DNA of 37,661 nucleotides. Source: Legionellales bacterium. GTDB taxonomy: Bacteria; Pseudomonadota; Gammaproteobacteria; Eutrophobiales; Eutrophobiaceae. The position numbers and the translations under genes are program-made. The stretch is from positions 1 to 37,661 of the forward strand of contig NZJM01000013.1 in assembly GCA_002692205.1 (NCBI GenBank), read 5' to 3'. The notes beneath the pieces were generated by a model. It ran no database searches. It was not told where the DNA came from and saw only the letters and a list, made by a program, of their open reading frames with translations. Positions 1 through 11,711 of the stretch are shown piece by piece (positions within the stretch are counted from its first letter, which is position 1; every line of letters begins with the position of its first letter).

Positions 1-198
1 AAAAGTGCAACTAAGCCTGAAATAAAGAAAGCAGTCGAATTAATGTTTGATGGAGCCGAAGTAGAATCAGTACGTGTTTCAAATGTAAAAGGAAAAAGAA
101 AAATTTTTAAGAGACTACCAGGTAAGCGCGCTGATTGGAAAAAAGCGTATATCAAATTAAAGCCTGGTTTTGACATCGATTTTATGGGCAACGGGTAA
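1..198 (+). CDS. rplW: 50S ribosomal protein L23, C-terminal part (truncated by window start)
   Basis: Frame 1 translates to KSATKPEIKKAVELMFDGAEVESVRVSNVKGKRKIFKRLPGKRADWKKAYIKLKPGFDIDFMGNG*, an L23 C-terminus, directly upstream of rplB. Confidence 0.93.
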   Translation, partial: KSATKPEIKKAVELMFDGAEVESVRVSNVKGKRKIFKRLPGKRADWKKAYIKLKPGFDIDFMGNG

Positions 199-215
199 AG
201 CGAGGTTTTTAGACG

Positions 216-1052
216 ATGGTACTAATGAATCCAAAACCAACATCGGCAGGTCGTAGATCGATGATTAAAGTGGTTAGCCCTGAATTGCATAAAGGGAAAC
301 CTCATGAGCCTTTATTAGAAAAACAAAATAAATATGCAGGGCGTAATAACAACGGTCGTATAACAGTTCGCCATCGAGGCGGAGGTTCCAAACAACGTTA
401 CAGACTAATAGATTTTAAAAGAGATAAAGATGGTCTGTTAGCTAAGGTTGAGCATATTGAATATGATCCAAATAGGACCGCTCATATTGCATTATTGTTA
501 TATGTTGATGGCGAGAGGAGATACATAGTTGCGCCAAATGGGATTAAACCTGGAGATGAAATAATGTCAGGAACTGAAGCAGCTATTCAAGTCGGCAATT
601 GTATGCCGATGAGAAATATGCCTCTTGGTACGACTATTCATTGTATTGAGCTTAAGCCTGGTGGAGGTGCTCAGCTTGTTCGGAGTGCCGGAGCATCGGC
701 ACAATTAGTAGCAAAGGAAGGTCACTATGTGACTATAAGGCTTCGTTCTAGTGAGATGCGAAAAGTTTTATCTGAATGTCGCGCAACCATCGGTGAAGTT
801 AGTAATAGCGAACATCAATTACGCTCGTTAGGTAAAGCCGGCGCAAAAAGATGGAGAGGCGTACGTCCTACAGTTCGTGGTGTTGCAATGAATCCAGTTG
901 ATCATCCACATGGTGGAGGAGAAGGTCGTACCTCTGGGGGGCGTCATCCAGTAAGTCCATGGGGCACCCCAACAAAAGGTTACAAAACAAGAAAAAATAA
1001 ACGAACTGACAATTTAATTGTTCGTAAACGAAAATCGCAGAGGGTTAAATAG
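216..1052 (+). CDS. rplB: 50S ribosomal protein L2
   Basis: ORF with [13 protein letters not shown] and [18 protein letters not shown] motifs; 278 aa. Confidence 0.98.
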   Translation: MVLMNPKPTSAGRRSMIKVVSPELHKGKPHEPLLEKQNKYAGRNNNGRITVRHRGGGSKQRYRLIDFKRDKDGLLAKVEHIEYDPNRTAHIALLLYVDGERRYIVAPNGIKPGDEIMSGTEAAIQVGNCMPMRNMPLGTTIHCIELKPGGGAQLVRSAGASAQLVAKEGHYVTIRLRSSEMRKVLSECRATIGEVSNSEHQLRSLGKAGAKRWRGVRPTVRGVAMNPVDHPHGGGEGRTSGGRHPVSPWGTPTKGYKTRKNKRTDNLIVRKRKSQRVK

Positions 1053-1321
1053 TGGCACGTTCAATAAAAAAAGGACCATTTGTCGATCATCACCTTTTAA
1101 AGAAGGTTGAAATAGCAAAGGATACCAACGACAAACGCCCAATTAAGACATGGTCACGACGCTCAATGGTTATGCCTGAAATGGTTGGTCTAACAATTGG
1201 AATACATAATGGTAGAGATCATGTACCTATATATGTTTCTGAAAATATGGTGGGCCATAAATTAGGTGAATTTGTTCTTACAAGAACATTTCGTGGTCAC
1301 GTAGCAGATAAAAAAACATAA
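1052..1321 (+). CDS. rpsS: 30S ribosomal protein S19
   Basis: [21 protein letters not shown] start overlaps the TAG stop of rplB. Confidence 0.97.
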   Translation: MARSIKKGPFVDHHLLKKVEIAKDTNDKRPIKTWSRRSMVMPEMVGLTIGIHNGRDHVPIYVSENMVGHKLGEFVLTRTFRGHVADKKT

Positions 1322-1338
1322 ACAATATAATTTAAGAA

Positions 1339-1680
1339 ATGACAACATCAGCAACATTAAAATTTACACATCTATCTCCACAAAAAATGAGATTGATAGC
1401 AGATCAGATACGCGGCATGTCAGTTGACCGTGCGGTCACTTTGCTCTCGTTTAGCAATAAAAAAGGGGCAAAGATTGTTAAAAAAGTTCTCGAGTCAGCT
1501 ATTGCAAATGCCGAAAACAATGATGGTGCCGACATAGATGAGCTTAAGGTGTCATCAATAGAAGTAAACCAAGGTCCAACAATGAAACGATTACGTCCTC
1601 GTGCTAGAGGTCGGGCCGATAGAATACTAAAAAGATCTAGTCATTTGATAGTAAAGGTCTCAGAAAAAGGAGCGCAATAA
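1339..1680 (+). CDS. rplV: 50S ribosomal protein L22
   Basis: [14 protein letters not shown] and [18 protein letters not shown]10 operon order. Confidence 0.97.
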   Translation: MTTSATLKFTHLSPQKMRLIADQIRGMSVDRAVTLLSFSNKKGAKIVKKVLESAIANAENNDGADIDELKVSSIEVNQGPTMKRLRPRARGRADRILKRSSHLIVKVSEKGAQ

Positions 1681-1685
1681 GAATT

Positions 1686-2375
1686 ATGGGCCAAAAAGTA
1701 CATCCAACTGGAATACGTCTTGGGATAATAAAAGACTGGACGTCAACTTGGTATGCAGATACCAAAAATTACGCAAACTATCTTAATGCTGATATAAAAG
1801 TTCGTGATTATCTTAGGAAAAAATTATCAAATGCATCTGTTAGCCGTATTCAAATTGAAAGACCAGCAGGTAATGCAAGAGTAATTATTTATACTGCACG
1901 TCCCGGAATTGTAATAGGTAAAAAAGGAGAAGATATAGAGCGCTTACGTCAAGAGGTATCGAAAATGATGGGTGTTCCAACACATGTTAGTGTTGAAGAA
2001 ATTCGCAAACCAGAGTTAGACGCATTTCTTGTTGCTGAGAGCGTGGCCCAGCAGATTGAGAGACGCATCATGTTTAGAAGAGCTATGAAGCGCGCCGTTA
2101 CAAATACAATGCGTTTAGGTGCAGAAGGCATAAAAATTACTGTAAGCGGAAGATTAAATGGCGCGGAAATAGCACGAACTGAATGGTATAGGGAGGGCAG
2201 AGTTCCTTTGCATACCTTGCGAGCAGATATAGATTACGCATCAACAGAAGCAAGCACAACATACGGTATTATCGGTGTGAAAGTATGGCTTTTTAAGGGT
2301 GAGATTTTCGGATACGAAAAAGATACAGAAGAACAAACACAAAATGAAATTAATACAAATACTAAGAAGGGATAG
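1686..2375 (+). CDS. rpsC: 30S ribosomal protein S3
   Basis: [14 protein letters not shown] and a KH-domain [17 protein letters not shown]. Confidence 0.98.
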   Translation: MGQKVHPTGIRLGIIKDWTSTWYADTKNYANYLNADIKVRDYLRKKLSNASVSRIQIERPAGNARVIIYTARPGIVIGKKGEDIERLRQEVSKMMGVPTHVSVEEIRKPELDAFLVAESVAQQIERRIMFRRAMKRAVTNTMRLGAEGIKITVSGRLNGAEIARTEWYREGRVPLHTLRADIDYASTEASTTYGIIGVKVWLFKGEIFGYEKDTEEQTQNEINTNTKKG

Positions 2376-2384
2376 GAACTAAAA

Positions 2385-2798
2385 GTGTTACAACCCAAAA
2401 GAACAAAATTTAGGAAACAAAGTAAATCACGTAATCGTGGCTTAGCTACAACTGGAAATAAAGTGAGCTTTGGAGAGTATGGTTTAAAAGCTGTTGGGAG
2501 AGGGCGTATAACAGCTCGTCAAATAGAAGCTGCTAGACGTGCATTAACGCGAAAAGTAAAACGAGGAGCAAAAGTTTGGATCAGAATATTTCCCGATAAA
2601 CCAATTACAAAGAAACCTTTGGAAGTACGACAAGGTAAAGGTAAAGGGAGTGTTGAATACTGGGTTGCGCAAATTCAGCCAGGCAAAATGCTCTATGAAA
2701 TGGAGGGTGTTCCTGAGGATTTGGCGCGGGAAGCATTTGAGCTTGCCTCAGCTAAATTACCAATCAAAACGGCTTTTGTAGCAAGGACGTTATTGTAA
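2385..2798 (+). CDS. rplP: 50S ribosomal protein L16
   Basis: [22 protein letters not shown] start; 137 aa. Confidence 0.97.
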   Translation: MLQPKRTKFRKQSKSRNRGLATTGNKVSFGEYGLKAVGRGRITARQIEAARRALTRKVKRGAKVWIRIFPDKPITKKPLEVRQGKGKGSVEYWVAQIQPGKMLYEMEGVPEDLAREAFELASAKLPIKTAFVARTLL

Positions 2799-3007
2799 TG
2801 AAAACATCTGAATTAAGAGAAAAGTCAAATGAAGAGCTACAAACTCTATTGACAGAGGAACTACGTTCACAATTTAATTTGCGCATGAGGAAAGGCACTG
2901 GTCAATTGGATAAGCCGAGCGAGATTAAAAAGACAAGAAGAAATATTGCGAGAATAAATACTATTCTTAATGAGAATAAAAGCTCCATAGACAAGGAAAA
3001 ATCATGA
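2798..3007 (+). CDS. rpmC: 50S ribosomal protein L29
   Basis: [42 protein letters not shown] overlap with rplP. Confidence 0.96.
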   Translation: MKTSELREKSNEELQTLLTEELRSQFNLRMRKGTGQLDKPSEIKKTRRNIARINTILNENKSSIDKEKS

Positions 3008-3270
3008 GCACGGAAAATTTGAAAAATAAAACAGTAACAGGAACTGTTATTAGTTCAAAAATGGATAAAACAATTTCAGTGTGTATAGAAAGGACTGTTA
3101 AGCATCCGCTTTATGGGAAGTATATTAAGCGATCAACTAAAGTGATGGTGCATGATGAAGTTAATGAATGCACTGAAGGTGACGTAGTTATAATTGAATC
3201 ATCAAGACCATTGTCAAAGAATAAGTCTTGGCGATTACAAAAGATTGTTAGTAAGGCACAAACTATTTAA
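3004..3270 (+). CDS. rpsQ: 30S ribosomal protein S17
   Basis: [15 protein letters not shown] and [17 protein letters not shown] overlap with rpmC. Confidence 0.97.
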   Translation: MSTENLKNKTVTGTVISSKMDKTISVCIERTVKHPLYGKYIKRSTKVMVHDEVNECTEGDVVIIESSRPLSKNKSWRLQKIVSKAQTI

Positions 3271-3291
3271 AGGCGATTGGAAAAAGTATTT

Positions 3292-3660
3292 ATGATACAA
3301 ATGCAAACAATACTTGATGCAGCTGATAACAGTGGTGCACGTCGCCTAATGTGTGTAAAAGTTTTGGGCGGCTCAAAACGACGATATGCTAATGTCGGCG
3401 ATGTTATTAAAGTAAGTATTAAAGAAGCTATTCCTCGAGGAAAAGTAAAAAAAGGCGAGGTATATAATGCTGTTGTTGTTCGAACTCGCAAAGGAGTCCG
3501 CAGAGGAGATGGTTCATTGATACGTTTTGATGGAAATGCCGCAGTACTATTAAATGCGCAATTACAGCCAATAGGTACTCGTATTTTTGGCCCTGTAACA
3601 CGTGAGCTTCGAGGATTAAATTTTATGAAAATTGTTTCCCTCGCTCCAGAGGTATTATAA
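3292..3660 (+). CDS. rplN: 50S ribosomal protein L14
   Basis: [33 protein letters not shown]. The ORF track extends to 3277, but L14 proteins conventionally begin at MIQ (3292). Confidence 0.95.
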   Translation: MIQMQTILDAADNSGARRLMCVKVLGGSKRRYANVGDVIKVSIKEAIPRGKVKKGEVYNAVVVRTRKGVRRGDGSLIRFDGNAAVLLNAQLQPIGTRIFGPVTRELRGLNFMKIVSLAPEVL

Positions 3661-3663
3661 ATA

Positions 3664-3984
3664 ATGAGTCGTTTAAAAAAAGGTGATGAGGTAATTGTTA
3701 TAGCTGGCCGCGATAAAGGTAAAAGAGGAGTGGTTTTGTCTGTAATGAATGATATTAATAAGTTAACTGTTGAAAATATTAACATGATAAAAAAACATAC
3801 TAAGGGAAATCCGGCGCAAGGTACTCCAGGCGGTATAATTGAAAAAGAATCGCCCATCGATCAATCAAACGTCGCTATATGGAATTCAATTACAAACAAA
3901 CAAGACCGAATTGGTTATAAATATTTAGAGGATGGCCAGAAAGTTCGTTATTTTAAATCAAATAAAGAAGTCGTAGATGTTTAA
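3664..3984 (+). CDS. rplX: 50S ribosomal protein L24
   Basis: [20 protein letters not shown] (KOW motif); spc operon order. Confidence 0.97.
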   Translation: MSRLKKGDEVIVIAGRDKGKRGVVLSVMNDINKLTVENINMIKKHTKGNPAQGTPGGIIEKESPIDQSNVAIWNSITNKQDRIGYKYLEDGQKVRYFKSNKEVVDV

Positions 3985-3996
3985 GGGTTTATAATT

Positions 3997-4536
3997 ATGG
4001 CTACATTACAAGAACATTATAAAGAGACTATAACTAAAGAGCTGACCAAGCAATTTGGATATAAGTCTTGTATGGAAATCCCAAAAATTACTAAAGTTAC
4101 TTTAAATATGGGTTTAGGTGAAGCTGTTGCTGATAAAAAAATAATCGAAAAAGCAGTAAGCGATATGACTCAGATTGCAGGTCAAAAACCTATTGTAACA
4201 AAAGCTCGTAAATCAATTGCTAATTTTAAAGTTCGTGAGGACTGGCCAATTGGATGTAAAGTTACTCTTAGACGTGAACGCATGTATGAATTTCTAGAGC
4301 GCTTAATTTCGATAGCAATACCTCGTATTAGAGATTTTCGTGGACTAAATGCTAAGTCGTTTGATGGACGTGGTAATTATAGTATAGGCATAAAGGAGCA
4401 AATTATTTTTCCTGAGATTGATTTTGATAAAATTGATTCTATCCGAGGAATGGATATTACAATTACTACATCTGCTCGAACAAATGAAGAAGCATTAGCA
4501 TTATTAACATCGTTTAAGTTACCAATTAAGTCTTGA
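3997..4536 (+). CDS. rplE: 50S ribosomal protein L5
   Basis: [13 protein letters not shown] and [30 protein letters not shown]. Confidence 0.98.
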   Translation: MATLQEHYKETITKELTKQFGYKSCMEIPKITKVTLNMGLGEAVADKKIIEKAVSDMTQIAGQKPIVTKARKSIANFKVREDWPIGCKVTLRRERMYEFLERLISIAIPRIRDFRGLNAKSFDGRGNYSIGIKEQIIFPEIDFDKIDSIRGMDITITTSARTNEEALALLTSFKLPIKS

Positions 4537-4548
4537 GGGTTATTTGAT

Positions 4549-4854
4549 ATGGCAAAAATGTGCATGATTAATCGCGAAATAAAAAGAATACGTATGGTTA
4601 ATAAATTTTCTTCGAAAAGAACAGAATTAAAAGCTATTGTTAAGGACGTATCTTTGGGTGATGACGAGCGTAGAGAGGCTCGCGAAAAATTAAATAAACT
4701 ACCTAGAGATGCGAATCCTATACGCATTCGAAATCGTTGTTCGATTACGGGTCGTGCCCATGGGTATTACAGAAAATTTGGTTTAGCTCGTAATAAATTA
4801 AGAGAAGCAGCTATGCGTGGTGATATTCCAGGTTTAGTGAAAGCAAGTTGGTAA
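4549..4854 (+). CDS. rpsN: 30S ribosomal protein S14 (non-zinc type)
   Basis: [42 protein letters not shown]-terminus; 101 aa. Confidence 0.97.
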   Translation: MAKMCMINREIKRIRMVNKFSSKRTELKAIVKDVSLGDDERREAREKLNKLPRDANPIRIRNRCSITGRAHGYYRKFGLARNKLREAAMRGDIPGLVKASW

Positions 4855-4879
4855 AATAAATGAGAGAGATATTTATATA

Positions 4880-5275
4880 ATGAGTATGTCAGACCCAATA
4901 TCAGATATGTTAACACGTATCCGTAATTCATTGCAGCGTAATAAAAACACTGTAACTATGCCATCTTCAAAATTAAAAGTTGCTATAGCTAACATTTTGA
5001 AACAAGAAGGCTACATTAAGGATTATAAGGTTGAGGAACATCAGGAAAAAACTTCTTTGGTGATTGAATTGAAATATTTTCAAGGTAAGCCAGTTATAGA
5101 ATCATTAAAACGTATTAGTCGTCCAAGTTTGCGTTCATATAAATCGGCTAACGAATTACCAAAAGTAATGGGCGGTTTAGGTGTGGCAATTATTTCAACA
5201 GCAAAAGGTGTTATGACAGATAAATCAGCGCGAGAACATGGTATTGGCGGTGAAGTGTTGTGTTTTATTTCATAG
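4880..5275 (+). CDS. rpsH: 30S ribosomal protein S8
   Basis: [17 protein letters not shown] and [26 protein letters not shown]. Confidence 0.98.
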   Translation: MSMSDPISDMLTRIRNSLQRNKNTVTMPSSKLKVAIANILKQEGYIKDYKVEEHQEKTSLVIELKYFQGKPVIESLKRISRPSLRSYKSANELPKVMGGLGVAIISTAKGVMTDKSAREHGIGGEVLCFIS

Positions 5276-5293
5276 AAATGGATCAATTAAATT

Positions 5294-5827
5294 ATGTCTA
5301 GAATCGCAAATAACCCAATAAGCATACCTAAAGGTGTCGAGGTTAATATATCCAAGCATTTGGTTACTATCAAAGGAACTAAGGGAGAATTAACACATAA
5401 TATTCATCCTTTGGTAAAACTTGAACAAGTAGACGATGTTATAAAAACATCTACAAAGGATAAAAGTAAATTTGCAAAAGCTCTTTCAGGGACAACTCGT
5501 GCACTAGTTCAAAATATAATAACAGGCGTGAGCGAAGGTTTTGAACGTAAACTTGAAATAACGGGTGTTGGATATCGTGCTGCAGTATCGGGCAAGACGT
5601 TAAATCTAACGTTAGGTTTTTCTCACCCAGTTGTATTCCAAATTCCCGATGGAGTTACAATTGAAACACCTAGTCAGACTGAAATCGTTATAAAGGGGAA
5701 TAATAAACAACAGGTGGGCCAAGTTGCTGCAAATATTCGGGCATACAGACCACCTGAACCTTATAAAGGAAAAGGGGTTCGTTATTCCGATGAAAGAATT
5801 GTTCGAAAAGAAGCTAAAAAGAGTTAG
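5294..5827 (+). CDS. rplF: 50S ribosomal protein L6
   Basis: [17 protein letters not shown] and [20 protein letters not shown]. Confidence 0.98.
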   Translation: MSRIANNPISIPKGVEVNISKHLVTIKGTKGELTHNIHPLVKLEQVDDVIKTSTKDKSKFAKALSGTTRALVQNIITGVSEGFERKLEITGVGYRAAVSGKTLNLTLGFSHPVVFQIPDGVTIETPSQTEIVIKGNNKQQVGQVAANIRAYRPPEPYKGKGVRYSDERIVRKEAKKS

Positions 5828-5829
5828 TT

Positions 5830-6183
5830 ATGAGTAAAAAGACAGATAGATTAAGACGTGCGAAAAAGACACGCGAAAGAATCAAAAGAACTGGTTCAGA
5901 TCGCCTATGTGTTCATAAAACACCAAAGCATGTTTATGCACAAGTGATCTCGTCAAATACTTCACAAGTATTAGCCAGCGCCTCTAGTCTCGATAAAGAA
6001 GTAAGAAGCCATATTAAATATAGTGGAAATATGGAGGCAGCAACCATTGTTGGTGGAATTTTAGCTGAACGCGCAAAAAAAGCAGGTGTTAAAAAAGTTG
6101 CTTTTGATCGTTCAGGATTTAAATTCCATGGTCGTATTCAGGCACTTGCTAATGCGGCACGTGAAAATGGATTAGAATTTTAA
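5830..6183 (+). CDS. rplR: 50S ribosomal protein L18
   Basis: [11 protein letters not shown] and [26 protein letters not shown]. Confidence 0.97.
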   Translation: MSKKTDRLRRAKKTRERIKRTGSDRLCVHKTPKHVYAQVISSNTSQVLASASSLDKEVRSHIKYSGNMEAATIVGGILAERAKKAGVKKVAFDRSGFKFHGRIQALANAARENGLEF

Positions 6184-6194
6184 GAGATGAAATT

Positions 6195-6701
6195 ATGAAA
6201 TTAGAAAATTCAATAACAGGAAACGAAGATCTTCAAGAAAAACTTGTTGCGGTAAATAGGGTAGCAAAAGTAGTTAAAGGGGGTCGGCAATTTGGTTTTG
6301 CAGCATTAACCGTTGTTGGTGACGGTAATGGGCGTGTAGGTATTGGGCGTGGAAAATCACGGGAAGTTCCTTTAGCTATACAAAAAGCTATGGAGGATGC
6401 GCGTCGAAGCATGATATCTGTTTCAGTTAATGAGGGAACACTTCAATATGCTGTCACATCAGAATATGGAGCAGCAAAAGTTTATATGCAACCAGCATCT
6501 GAGGGTACTGGAATCATAGCAGGCGGACCAATGCGTGCTGTTTTTGAGGTTGTGGGTATAAATAATGTTTTAGCAAAATCAATTGGTTCAACAAATCCGA
6601 TTAATGTAATTAGAGCCACGATTAAAGGGCTTGAGTTAATGTCATCACCTGAACACGTAGCCGCAAAACGCGGTAAATCAATAAAAGAAATAACTAGTTA
6701 A
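6195..6701 (+). CDS. rpsE: 30S ribosomal protein S5
   Basis: [34 protein letters not shown]. Confidence 0.98.
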   Translation: MKLENSITGNEDLQEKLVAVNRVAKVVKGGRQFGFAALTVVGDGNGRVGIGRGKSREVPLAIQKAMEDARRSMISVSVNEGTLQYAVTSEYGAAKVYMQPASEGTGIIAGGPMRAVFEVVGINNVLAKSIGSTNPINVIRATIKGLELMSSPEHVAAKRGKSIKEITS

Positions 6702-6702
6702 C

Positions 6703-6909
6703 ATGGCGAAGAAAAAGAAAAAAACTACCAATAAATTAAAGGTGACACTACTTAAGAGTGTAAATCGCCGAACTAAACAACATAAGTCATGTATCAGTGG
6801 ACTTGGCTTGCGTCGTATTGGTCATAGCGTGACAGTTGACGATACACCAGAAGTACGCGGCATGATTAATAAGACATCGTACTTACTGACTGTTGAAGAG
6901 GATATTTAG
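6703..6909 (+). CDS. rpmD: 50S ribosomal protein L30
   Basis: [32 protein letters not shown]; position between rpsE and rplO. Confidence 0.95.
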   Translation: MAKKKKKTTNKLKVTLLKSVNRRTKQHKSCISGLGLRRIGHSVTVDDTPEVRGMINKTSYLLTVEEDI

Positions 6910-6913
6910 ACTA

Positions 6914-7348
6914 ATGCGCTTAAATACTCTAAAGCCGAATCAAGGGTCGACTTCAAATAGCAAGCGACCTGGTCGAGGCATTGGCTCGACTATTGGTAAG
7001 ACCGCTGGTCGTGGTCATAAGGGACAAAAGTCTCGTGCCGGAGGGTATCACAAGGTTGGTTTTGAAGGTGGACAAATGCCTTTGCAGCGACGTTTACCGA
7101 AAGTCGGATTTACCTCTCGCATAAGTCGCGTTACCGCAGAAATTAGATTACATGAACTAGCAAGTCTTGACATAGAGGTTATCGATATTCAGGCTCTTAA
7201 ATCTGCACGTTTGATTAATAAAAACATACAACGAGCCAAGATTATTTTATCAGGAAAGATAGAAAAGCCATTGAAAACAAAAGGTTTAATGATTACAAAA
7301 GGCGCAAGAAATGCTATTGAAAAAGCCGGAGGCAAAGTAGAAGATTAA
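6914..7348 (+). CDS. rplO: 50S ribosomal protein L15
   Basis: [44 protein letters not shown]. The in-frame ATG at 6914 is preferred over the track start at 6893, which overlaps rpmD. Confidence 0.95.
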   Translation: MRLNTLKPNQGSTSNSKRPGRGIGSTIGKTAGRGHKGQKSRAGGYHKVGFEGGQMPLQRRLPKVGFTSRISRVTAEIRLHELASLDIEVIDIQALKSARLINKNIQRAKIILSGKIEKPLKTKGLMITKGARNAIEKAGGKVED

Positions 7349-8692
7349 ATGGCTACATCAACTTCATCACTTCCTGGAGGTCTTGCAGGCCTTGGAAAAT
7401 TAAAAGAACTTCGACAAAGACTTTTCTTTGTACTAGTAGCGTTGTTTGTATATAGAGTTGCTACTCATATTCCGGTTCCTGGAATTAACCCTGTAGCATT
7501 GGCTGAACTGTTTAATCAGCAACGAGGCACTATATTAGATATGTTTAATATGTTTTCGGGCGGCGCTTTAAGCCGTTTTTCAGTGGTAGCTCTTGGTATT
7601 ATGCCATACATATCAGCATCAATTATTATGCAGTTGTTATCAGTTGTCGATCCAAAATTAAAACAACTGAAGAAAGAAGGTGAGTCAGGTAGAAGAAAAA
7701 TAACTCAATATACACGATACGGAACGGTTTTTTTGGCAACCTTTCAAGCATTTGGTGTTGCTATAGCATTAGAAGGCCAGCAAGCAACAGGACAGGCAGT
7801 TGTTATGGATCCAGGTATTGGATTTAGAGTTGTTGCAATTACCACACTGGTAACAGGCACAATGTTTTTGATGTGGCTAGGAGAGCAAATAACAGAACGC
7901 GGCATTGGTAACGGTATCTCTATGATAATTTTTGCGGGTATTGTTGCAGGGTTACCCGCAGCTATTGGTGGAACATTAGAACTTTCAAGAACTGGCGAAA
8001 TGCATTTATTAGCCGTTTTTTCCCTGTTCGCGTTAGCAATAGTGGTTACTGGTTTTGTTGTTTTTGTTGAAAGAGGACAACGAAGAATAACTGTTAATTA
8101 TGCAAAAAGACAAGTTGGCAGGAAGATGTATGGAGGGCAAGCGAGCCACCTTCCTTTAAAATTAAATATGGCCGGTGTAATACCACCGATATTTGCTTCA
8201 AGCCTGATATTGTTTCCTGCAACAATTGCGGGCTGGTTTAGTCAGAGTGAAGGGATGGATTGGCTGCAAGATTTTGCAACAACATTGTCACCAGGTCAGC
8301 CAATTTATGTATTATGTTATGCAGCAGGGATAATATTTTTCTGTTTTTTCTACACAGCAATGGTATTTGATCCTCGTGAAACCGCAGATAATCTTAAGAA
8401 GTCAGGGGCATTTATTCCAGGGATGAGACCGGGAGAACAAACAGCAAATTATCTTGATAAGGTGTTAACAAAATTAACTCTAGCAGGCGCTGTTTATATT
8501 ACATCTGTTTGTTTATTGCCCGAGTTTTTAATTGTTAAATTTAATGTACCTTTTTATTTTGGTGGAACATCGCTATTAATTATTGTTGTAGTTGTTATGG
8601 ACTTTATGTCGCAAATACAAGCGCATTTAATGTCTCATCAATATGAAGGTTTGATGAAAAAGGCTAATCTTAAGGGGCATGGAAGACGTTAA
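7349..8692 (+). CDS. secY: Preprotein translocase subunit SecY
   Basis: [32 protein letters not shown] and [23 protein letters not shown]; multi-TM; starts immediately after the rplO TAA. Confidence 0.98.
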   Translation: MATSTSSLPGGLAGLGKLKELRQRLFFVLVALFVYRVATHIPVPGINPVALAELFNQQRGTILDMFNMFSGGALSRFSVVALGIMPYISASIIMQLLSVVDPKLKQLKKEGESGRRKITQYTRYGTVFLATFQAFGVAIALEGQQATGQAVVMDPGIGFRVVAITTLVTGTMFLMWLGEQITERGIGNGISMIIFAGIVAGLPAAIGGTLELSRTGEMHLLAVFSLFALAIVVTGFVVFVERGQRRITVNYAKRQVGRKMYGGQASHLPLKLNMAGVIPPIFASSLILFPATIAGWFSQSEGMDWLQDFATTLSPGQPIYVLCYAAGIIFFCFFYTAMVFDPRETADNLKKSGAFIPGMRPGEQTANYLDKVLTKLTLAGAVYITSVCLLPEFLIVKFNVPFYFGGTSLLIIVVVVMDFMSQIQAHLMSHQYEGLMKKANLKGHGRR

Positions 8693-8716
8693 TAGACGTT
8701 TCTTTGGAGATTTAGT

Positions 8717-8830
8717 ATGAAAGTTAGAGCATCAGTGAAGAGAATATGTCGTAACTGTAGAATAATTAGGCGTAACAGAGTAGTTCGCGTGATTTGTATC
8801 GATCCTCGTCATAAACAACGTCAAGGCTAA
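8717..8830 (+). CDS. rpmJ: 50S ribosomal protein L36 (CxxC zinc-ribbon type)
   Basis: Not in the ORF track (37 aa). Translates as [37 protein letters not shown], a canonical L36 between secY and rpsM. Confidence 0.96.
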   Translation: MKVRASVKRICRNCRIIRRNRVVRVICIDPRHKQRQG

Positions 8831-8853
8831 GAAAAAATGGAGACTATAAAATA

Positions 8854-9210
8854 ATGGCACGTATTGCGGGAGTAAATATCCCAGATAATAAGCATATAAA
8901 TATTGCATTGACATATATATATGGTATCGGCCTCACTAGAGCACAGAAAATTTGCGATACTCTAAATATAAAATATTCAATCAAAGTCAATCAGCTAACC
9001 GAAGCCGATTTAGACAGTATACGTAATGAGGTTGCAAAATTTAATCTTGAGGGTGATTTAAGAAGAGAAGTTTCAATAAATATTAAACGTTTAATGGATC
9101 TTGGCACTAATCGGGGGATTCGACATCGTCGAGGACTCCCAGTGAGAGGGCAACGAACAAGTACTAATGCACGAACACGTAAAGGCCCCAAGAAAATGAT
9201 TAAGAAATAA
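8854..9210 (+). CDS. rpsM: 30S ribosomal protein S13
   Basis: [26 protein letters not shown] and [25 protein letters not shown]. Confidence 0.98.
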   Translation: MARIAGVNIPDNKHINIALTYIYGIGLTRAQKICDTLNIKYSIKVNQLTEADLDSIRNEVAKFNLEGDLRREVSINIKRLMDLGTNRGIRHRRGLPVRGQRTSTNARTRKGPKKMIKK

Positions 9211-9229
9211 ATATAAGGTTATATAAGAT

Positions 9230-9619
9230 ATGGCAAAGACAGCAATAAAGAGTCGAAAGAAAGTAAAGAGAAATGTTCTTGATGGGATCGCGCATATACA
9301 CGCGTCTTTTAATAACACTATTATTACAATCACTGATCGAGAAGGTAATACTCTATCGTGGGCTACCTCTGGTGGAAGTGGGTTTCGCGGGTCTCGTAAA
9401 AGTACACCTTTTGCAGCACAGATTGCTTCCCAAAAGGCAGGGGAGGCCGCAAAAGAATTTGGTTTACAGAACTTGGAAGTTTTAATAAAAGGTCCTGGGC
9501 CAGGTCGTGAATCTGCAGTTCGCGCACTCAATACAGTTGGTTTTAAAATTACAAATATAACAGATGTAACCCCAATACCACATAACGGGTGTCGCCCACC
9601 CAAAAAACGTCGAGTCTAG
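9230..9619 (+). CDS. rpsK: 30S ribosomal protein S11
   Basis: [21 protein letters not shown] and [18 protein letters not shown]. Confidence 0.98.
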   Translation: MAKTAIKSRKKVKRNVLDGIAHIHASFNNTIITITDREGNTLSWATSGGSGFRGSRKSTPFAAQIASQKAGEAAKEFGLQNLEVLIKGPGPGRESAVRALNTVGFKITNITDVTPIPHNGCRPPKKRRV

Positions 9620-9633
9620 TTAGGAGTTTTATT

Positions 9634-10254
9634 ATGGCACGTTATTTAGGACCAAAATGCAAACTTAGCCGACGCGAAGGGACGGATTTGTTTTTAAAAA
9701 GTCGAGCTAGACCAATAGAAACAAAATGTCAGATTGATAAGACCCCAGGTATGGCAGTTTCACGTCCAGGAAGAATGTCTGACTATGCATTGCAATTAAG
9801 GGAAAAACAAAAATTACGAAGAATTTATGGTGTTTTAGAAAAACAATTTCGTAGATATTATAAAGAAGCAGCACGCAGAAAAGGATCAACGGGTGAAAAT
9901 TTATTACAAATTCTGGAATGTCGATTAGATAATGTTGTTTATCGGATGGGTTTTGGGTCGACACGCAATGAAGCGCGTCAATTAATTTCTCATAGAACAA
10001 TTTTAGTTAACGATCAAAGTGTTAACATCCCCTCTTTTCAAGTGAAGCCCAGCGACAAAGTTACAATTAGAGAAAAGAGTAGAAAACAATTAAGAATTCA
10101 GGATGCCTTAGGTGTTGCAGAGCAATATGGTTTTCCAGATTGGGTTGAAGTGGACCCTAAAAGTATGGAAGGTACTTTCAAGTCTATACCGGATAGAAGT
10201 GAACTACCTTCTGAAATTAATGAGCAATTGGTTGTGGAATTGTATTCAAAGTAA
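9634..10254 (+). CDS. rpsD: 30S ribosomal protein S4
   Basis: [24 protein letters not shown]4 RNA-binding domain. Start set at 9634 (conserved N-terminus), not the track start at 9589. Confidence 0.96.
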   Translation: MARYLGPKCKLSRREGTDLFLKSRARPIETKCQIDKTPGMAVSRPGRMSDYALQLREKQKLRRIYGVLEKQFRRYYKEAARRKGSTGENLLQILECRLDNVVYRMGFGSTRNEARQLISHRTILVNDQSVNIPSFQVKPSDKVTIREKSRKQLRIQDALGVAEQYGFPDWVEVDPKSMEGTFKSIPDRSELPSEINEQLVVELYSK

Positions 10255-10278
10255 TTTACGTGTGGAGGAATATCGCGC

Positions 10279-11283
10279 ATGTCAACAATAATGAAAGAAC
10301 TGTTAAAGCCTAGCAAGTGCACAGTAAATGAGAAAGATAATAAAACATCTGAAATTATTATCGAGCCATTGGAAAGGGGTTTTGGCCATACACTTGGTAA
10401 TGCATTACGCCGTGTTTTGTTATCGGCAATGCCTGGTTGTGCAGTTACTGAGCTTGAGATTTTGGAGCCAGAAGTTTTACATGAATATACAACAATGGAA
10501 GGTGTTCAGGAGGATGTGACAGATATCATTCTAAATCTAAAAGGCCTAGCTATAATCATGCATTCGAATGATGAAGCTACACTGACTTTGAAAAAAAGTG
10601 GACCTGGAGAAGTTTGTGCAAGAGATATTACAGTTGATCATGATGTTGAAATAGCAAACCCAGATCATCCAATAGCTAATTTAACGAAAGCAGGTCAACT
10701 GAGCATGGTTATGAAAGTTGTTCGTAGTCGAGGATATAAGCCTGTAATTGCTGGGGGAAAAGATGATGAACAGACTATAGGCAAAATAAAATTAGATGCC
10801 TCTTTTAGTCCTGTTACACGTGTTTCTTATGATGTTGGTAATGCTAGAGTTGAACAACGCACGGATTTAGATAAGTTAATTTTACAATTAGAAACAGATG
10901 GGACAATAGAACCAAATGATGCTATTCGCGAAGCTGCAACGATACTGAGAAACCAATTAGTCATATTCGTTGATCTTGAAGCGGAAGAGGCAATAGAAGC
11001 AAGTAAAATTAGTGAGCCCGAAGTCGATCCAATTTTATTAAGGCCAGTTGATGATCTTGAGTTGACTGTTCGTTCTGCAAATTGTCTAAAGGCGGAGAGC
11101 ATTTATTATATTGGTGATCTAATCCAACGAACGGAAGTAGAGTTGCTCAAAACTCCAAACTTAGGAAAAAAGTCACTAACAGAGATAAAGGACATACTAG
11201 CAACACGCGGATTATCATTAGGCATGCATTTGGATAATTGGCCGCCTACTGGGTTTAATAATCAAGAAGCTGTATCGGTATAA
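10279..11283 (+). CDS. rpoA: DNA-directed RNA polymerase subunit alpha
   Basis: [25 protein letters not shown] and the alpha-CTD ([28 protein letters not shown]). Confidence 0.98.
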   Translation: MSTIMKELLKPSKCTVNEKDNKTSEIIIEPLERGFGHTLGNALRRVLLSAMPGCAVTELEILEPEVLHEYTTMEGVQEDVTDIILNLKGLAIIMHSNDEATLTLKKSGPGEVCARDITVDHDVEIANPDHPIANLTKAGQLSMVMKVVRSRGYKPVIAGGKDDEQTIGKIKLDASFSPVTRVSYDVGNARVEQRTDLDKLILQLETDGTIEPNDAIREAATILRNQLVIFVDLEAEEAIEASKISEPEVDPILLRPVDDLELTVRSANCLKAESIYYIGDLIQRTEVELLKTPNLGKKSLTEIKDILATRGLSLGMHLDNWPPTGFNNQEAVSV

Positions 11284-11301
11284 TTTGAAGAGAGAAAAAT
11301 A

Positions 11302-11685
11302 ATGCGTCATCGTGAAAGTGGAAGAAAGTTAAATCGTAATAGTTCGCACCGAAAGGCTATGTTTAGAAATATGGCGGTATCGCTTATCGAGCATGAAATG
11401 ATAAAGACTACTTTGCCTAAAGCGAAGGAATTACGTCGAATAGCCGAACCTTTAATAACAATGGCAAAAATTGATAATGTAGCAAAAAGGCGTCTGGCAT
11501 TTTCACGTCTTCGTGATAGAGGTATTGTCACAAAACTGTTTAATGAATTAGGTCCGAGATATAAGGAACGCCCCGGCGGTTATTTACGTATATTAAAATG
11601 TGGTTTTAGAACTGGCGATAAAGCGGCAATGGCAATAGTTGAACTTGTAGATCGGCCTAAAATATCAGAGAGTGATGAAAAATAG
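11302..11685 (+). CDS. rplQ: 50S ribosomal protein L17
   Basis: [46 protein letters not shown]. Confidence 0.98.
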   Translation: MRHRESGRKLNRNSSHRKAMFRNMAVSLIEHEMIKTTLPKAKELRRIAEPLITMAKIDNVAKRRLAFSRLRDRGIVTKLFNELGPRYKERPGGYLRILKCGFRTGDKAAMAIVELVDRPKISESDEK

Positions 11686-11690
11686 CTAAT

Positions 11691-11711
11691 TTGAACTTAT
11701 GCTAGTTCAAT
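11691..11711. terminator. Possible weak bidirectional hairpin between convergent rplQ and gatB
   Basis: TTGAACT-tatgct-AGTTCAA (7-bp perfect stem, 6-nt loop) in the 21-nt gap between convergent genes. No strong U tract on the + strand. Confidence 0.35.

Noticed and set aside
3267-3857. 196-aa minus-strand ORF antisense to rplN/rplX
   Set aside because: Fully overlaps highly conserved ribosomal protein genes; its composition looks like a reverse-frame artefact and I recognise no domain.
9273-9485. 70-aa plus-strand ORF in an alternative frame inside rpsK
   Set aside because: Nested in the S11 gene with no independent evidence of coding.
9091-9603. 170-aa minus-strand ORF antisense to rpsM/rpsK
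   Set aside because: Antisense to conserved S11/S13; the proline/cysteine-rich translation looks like a shadow ORF.
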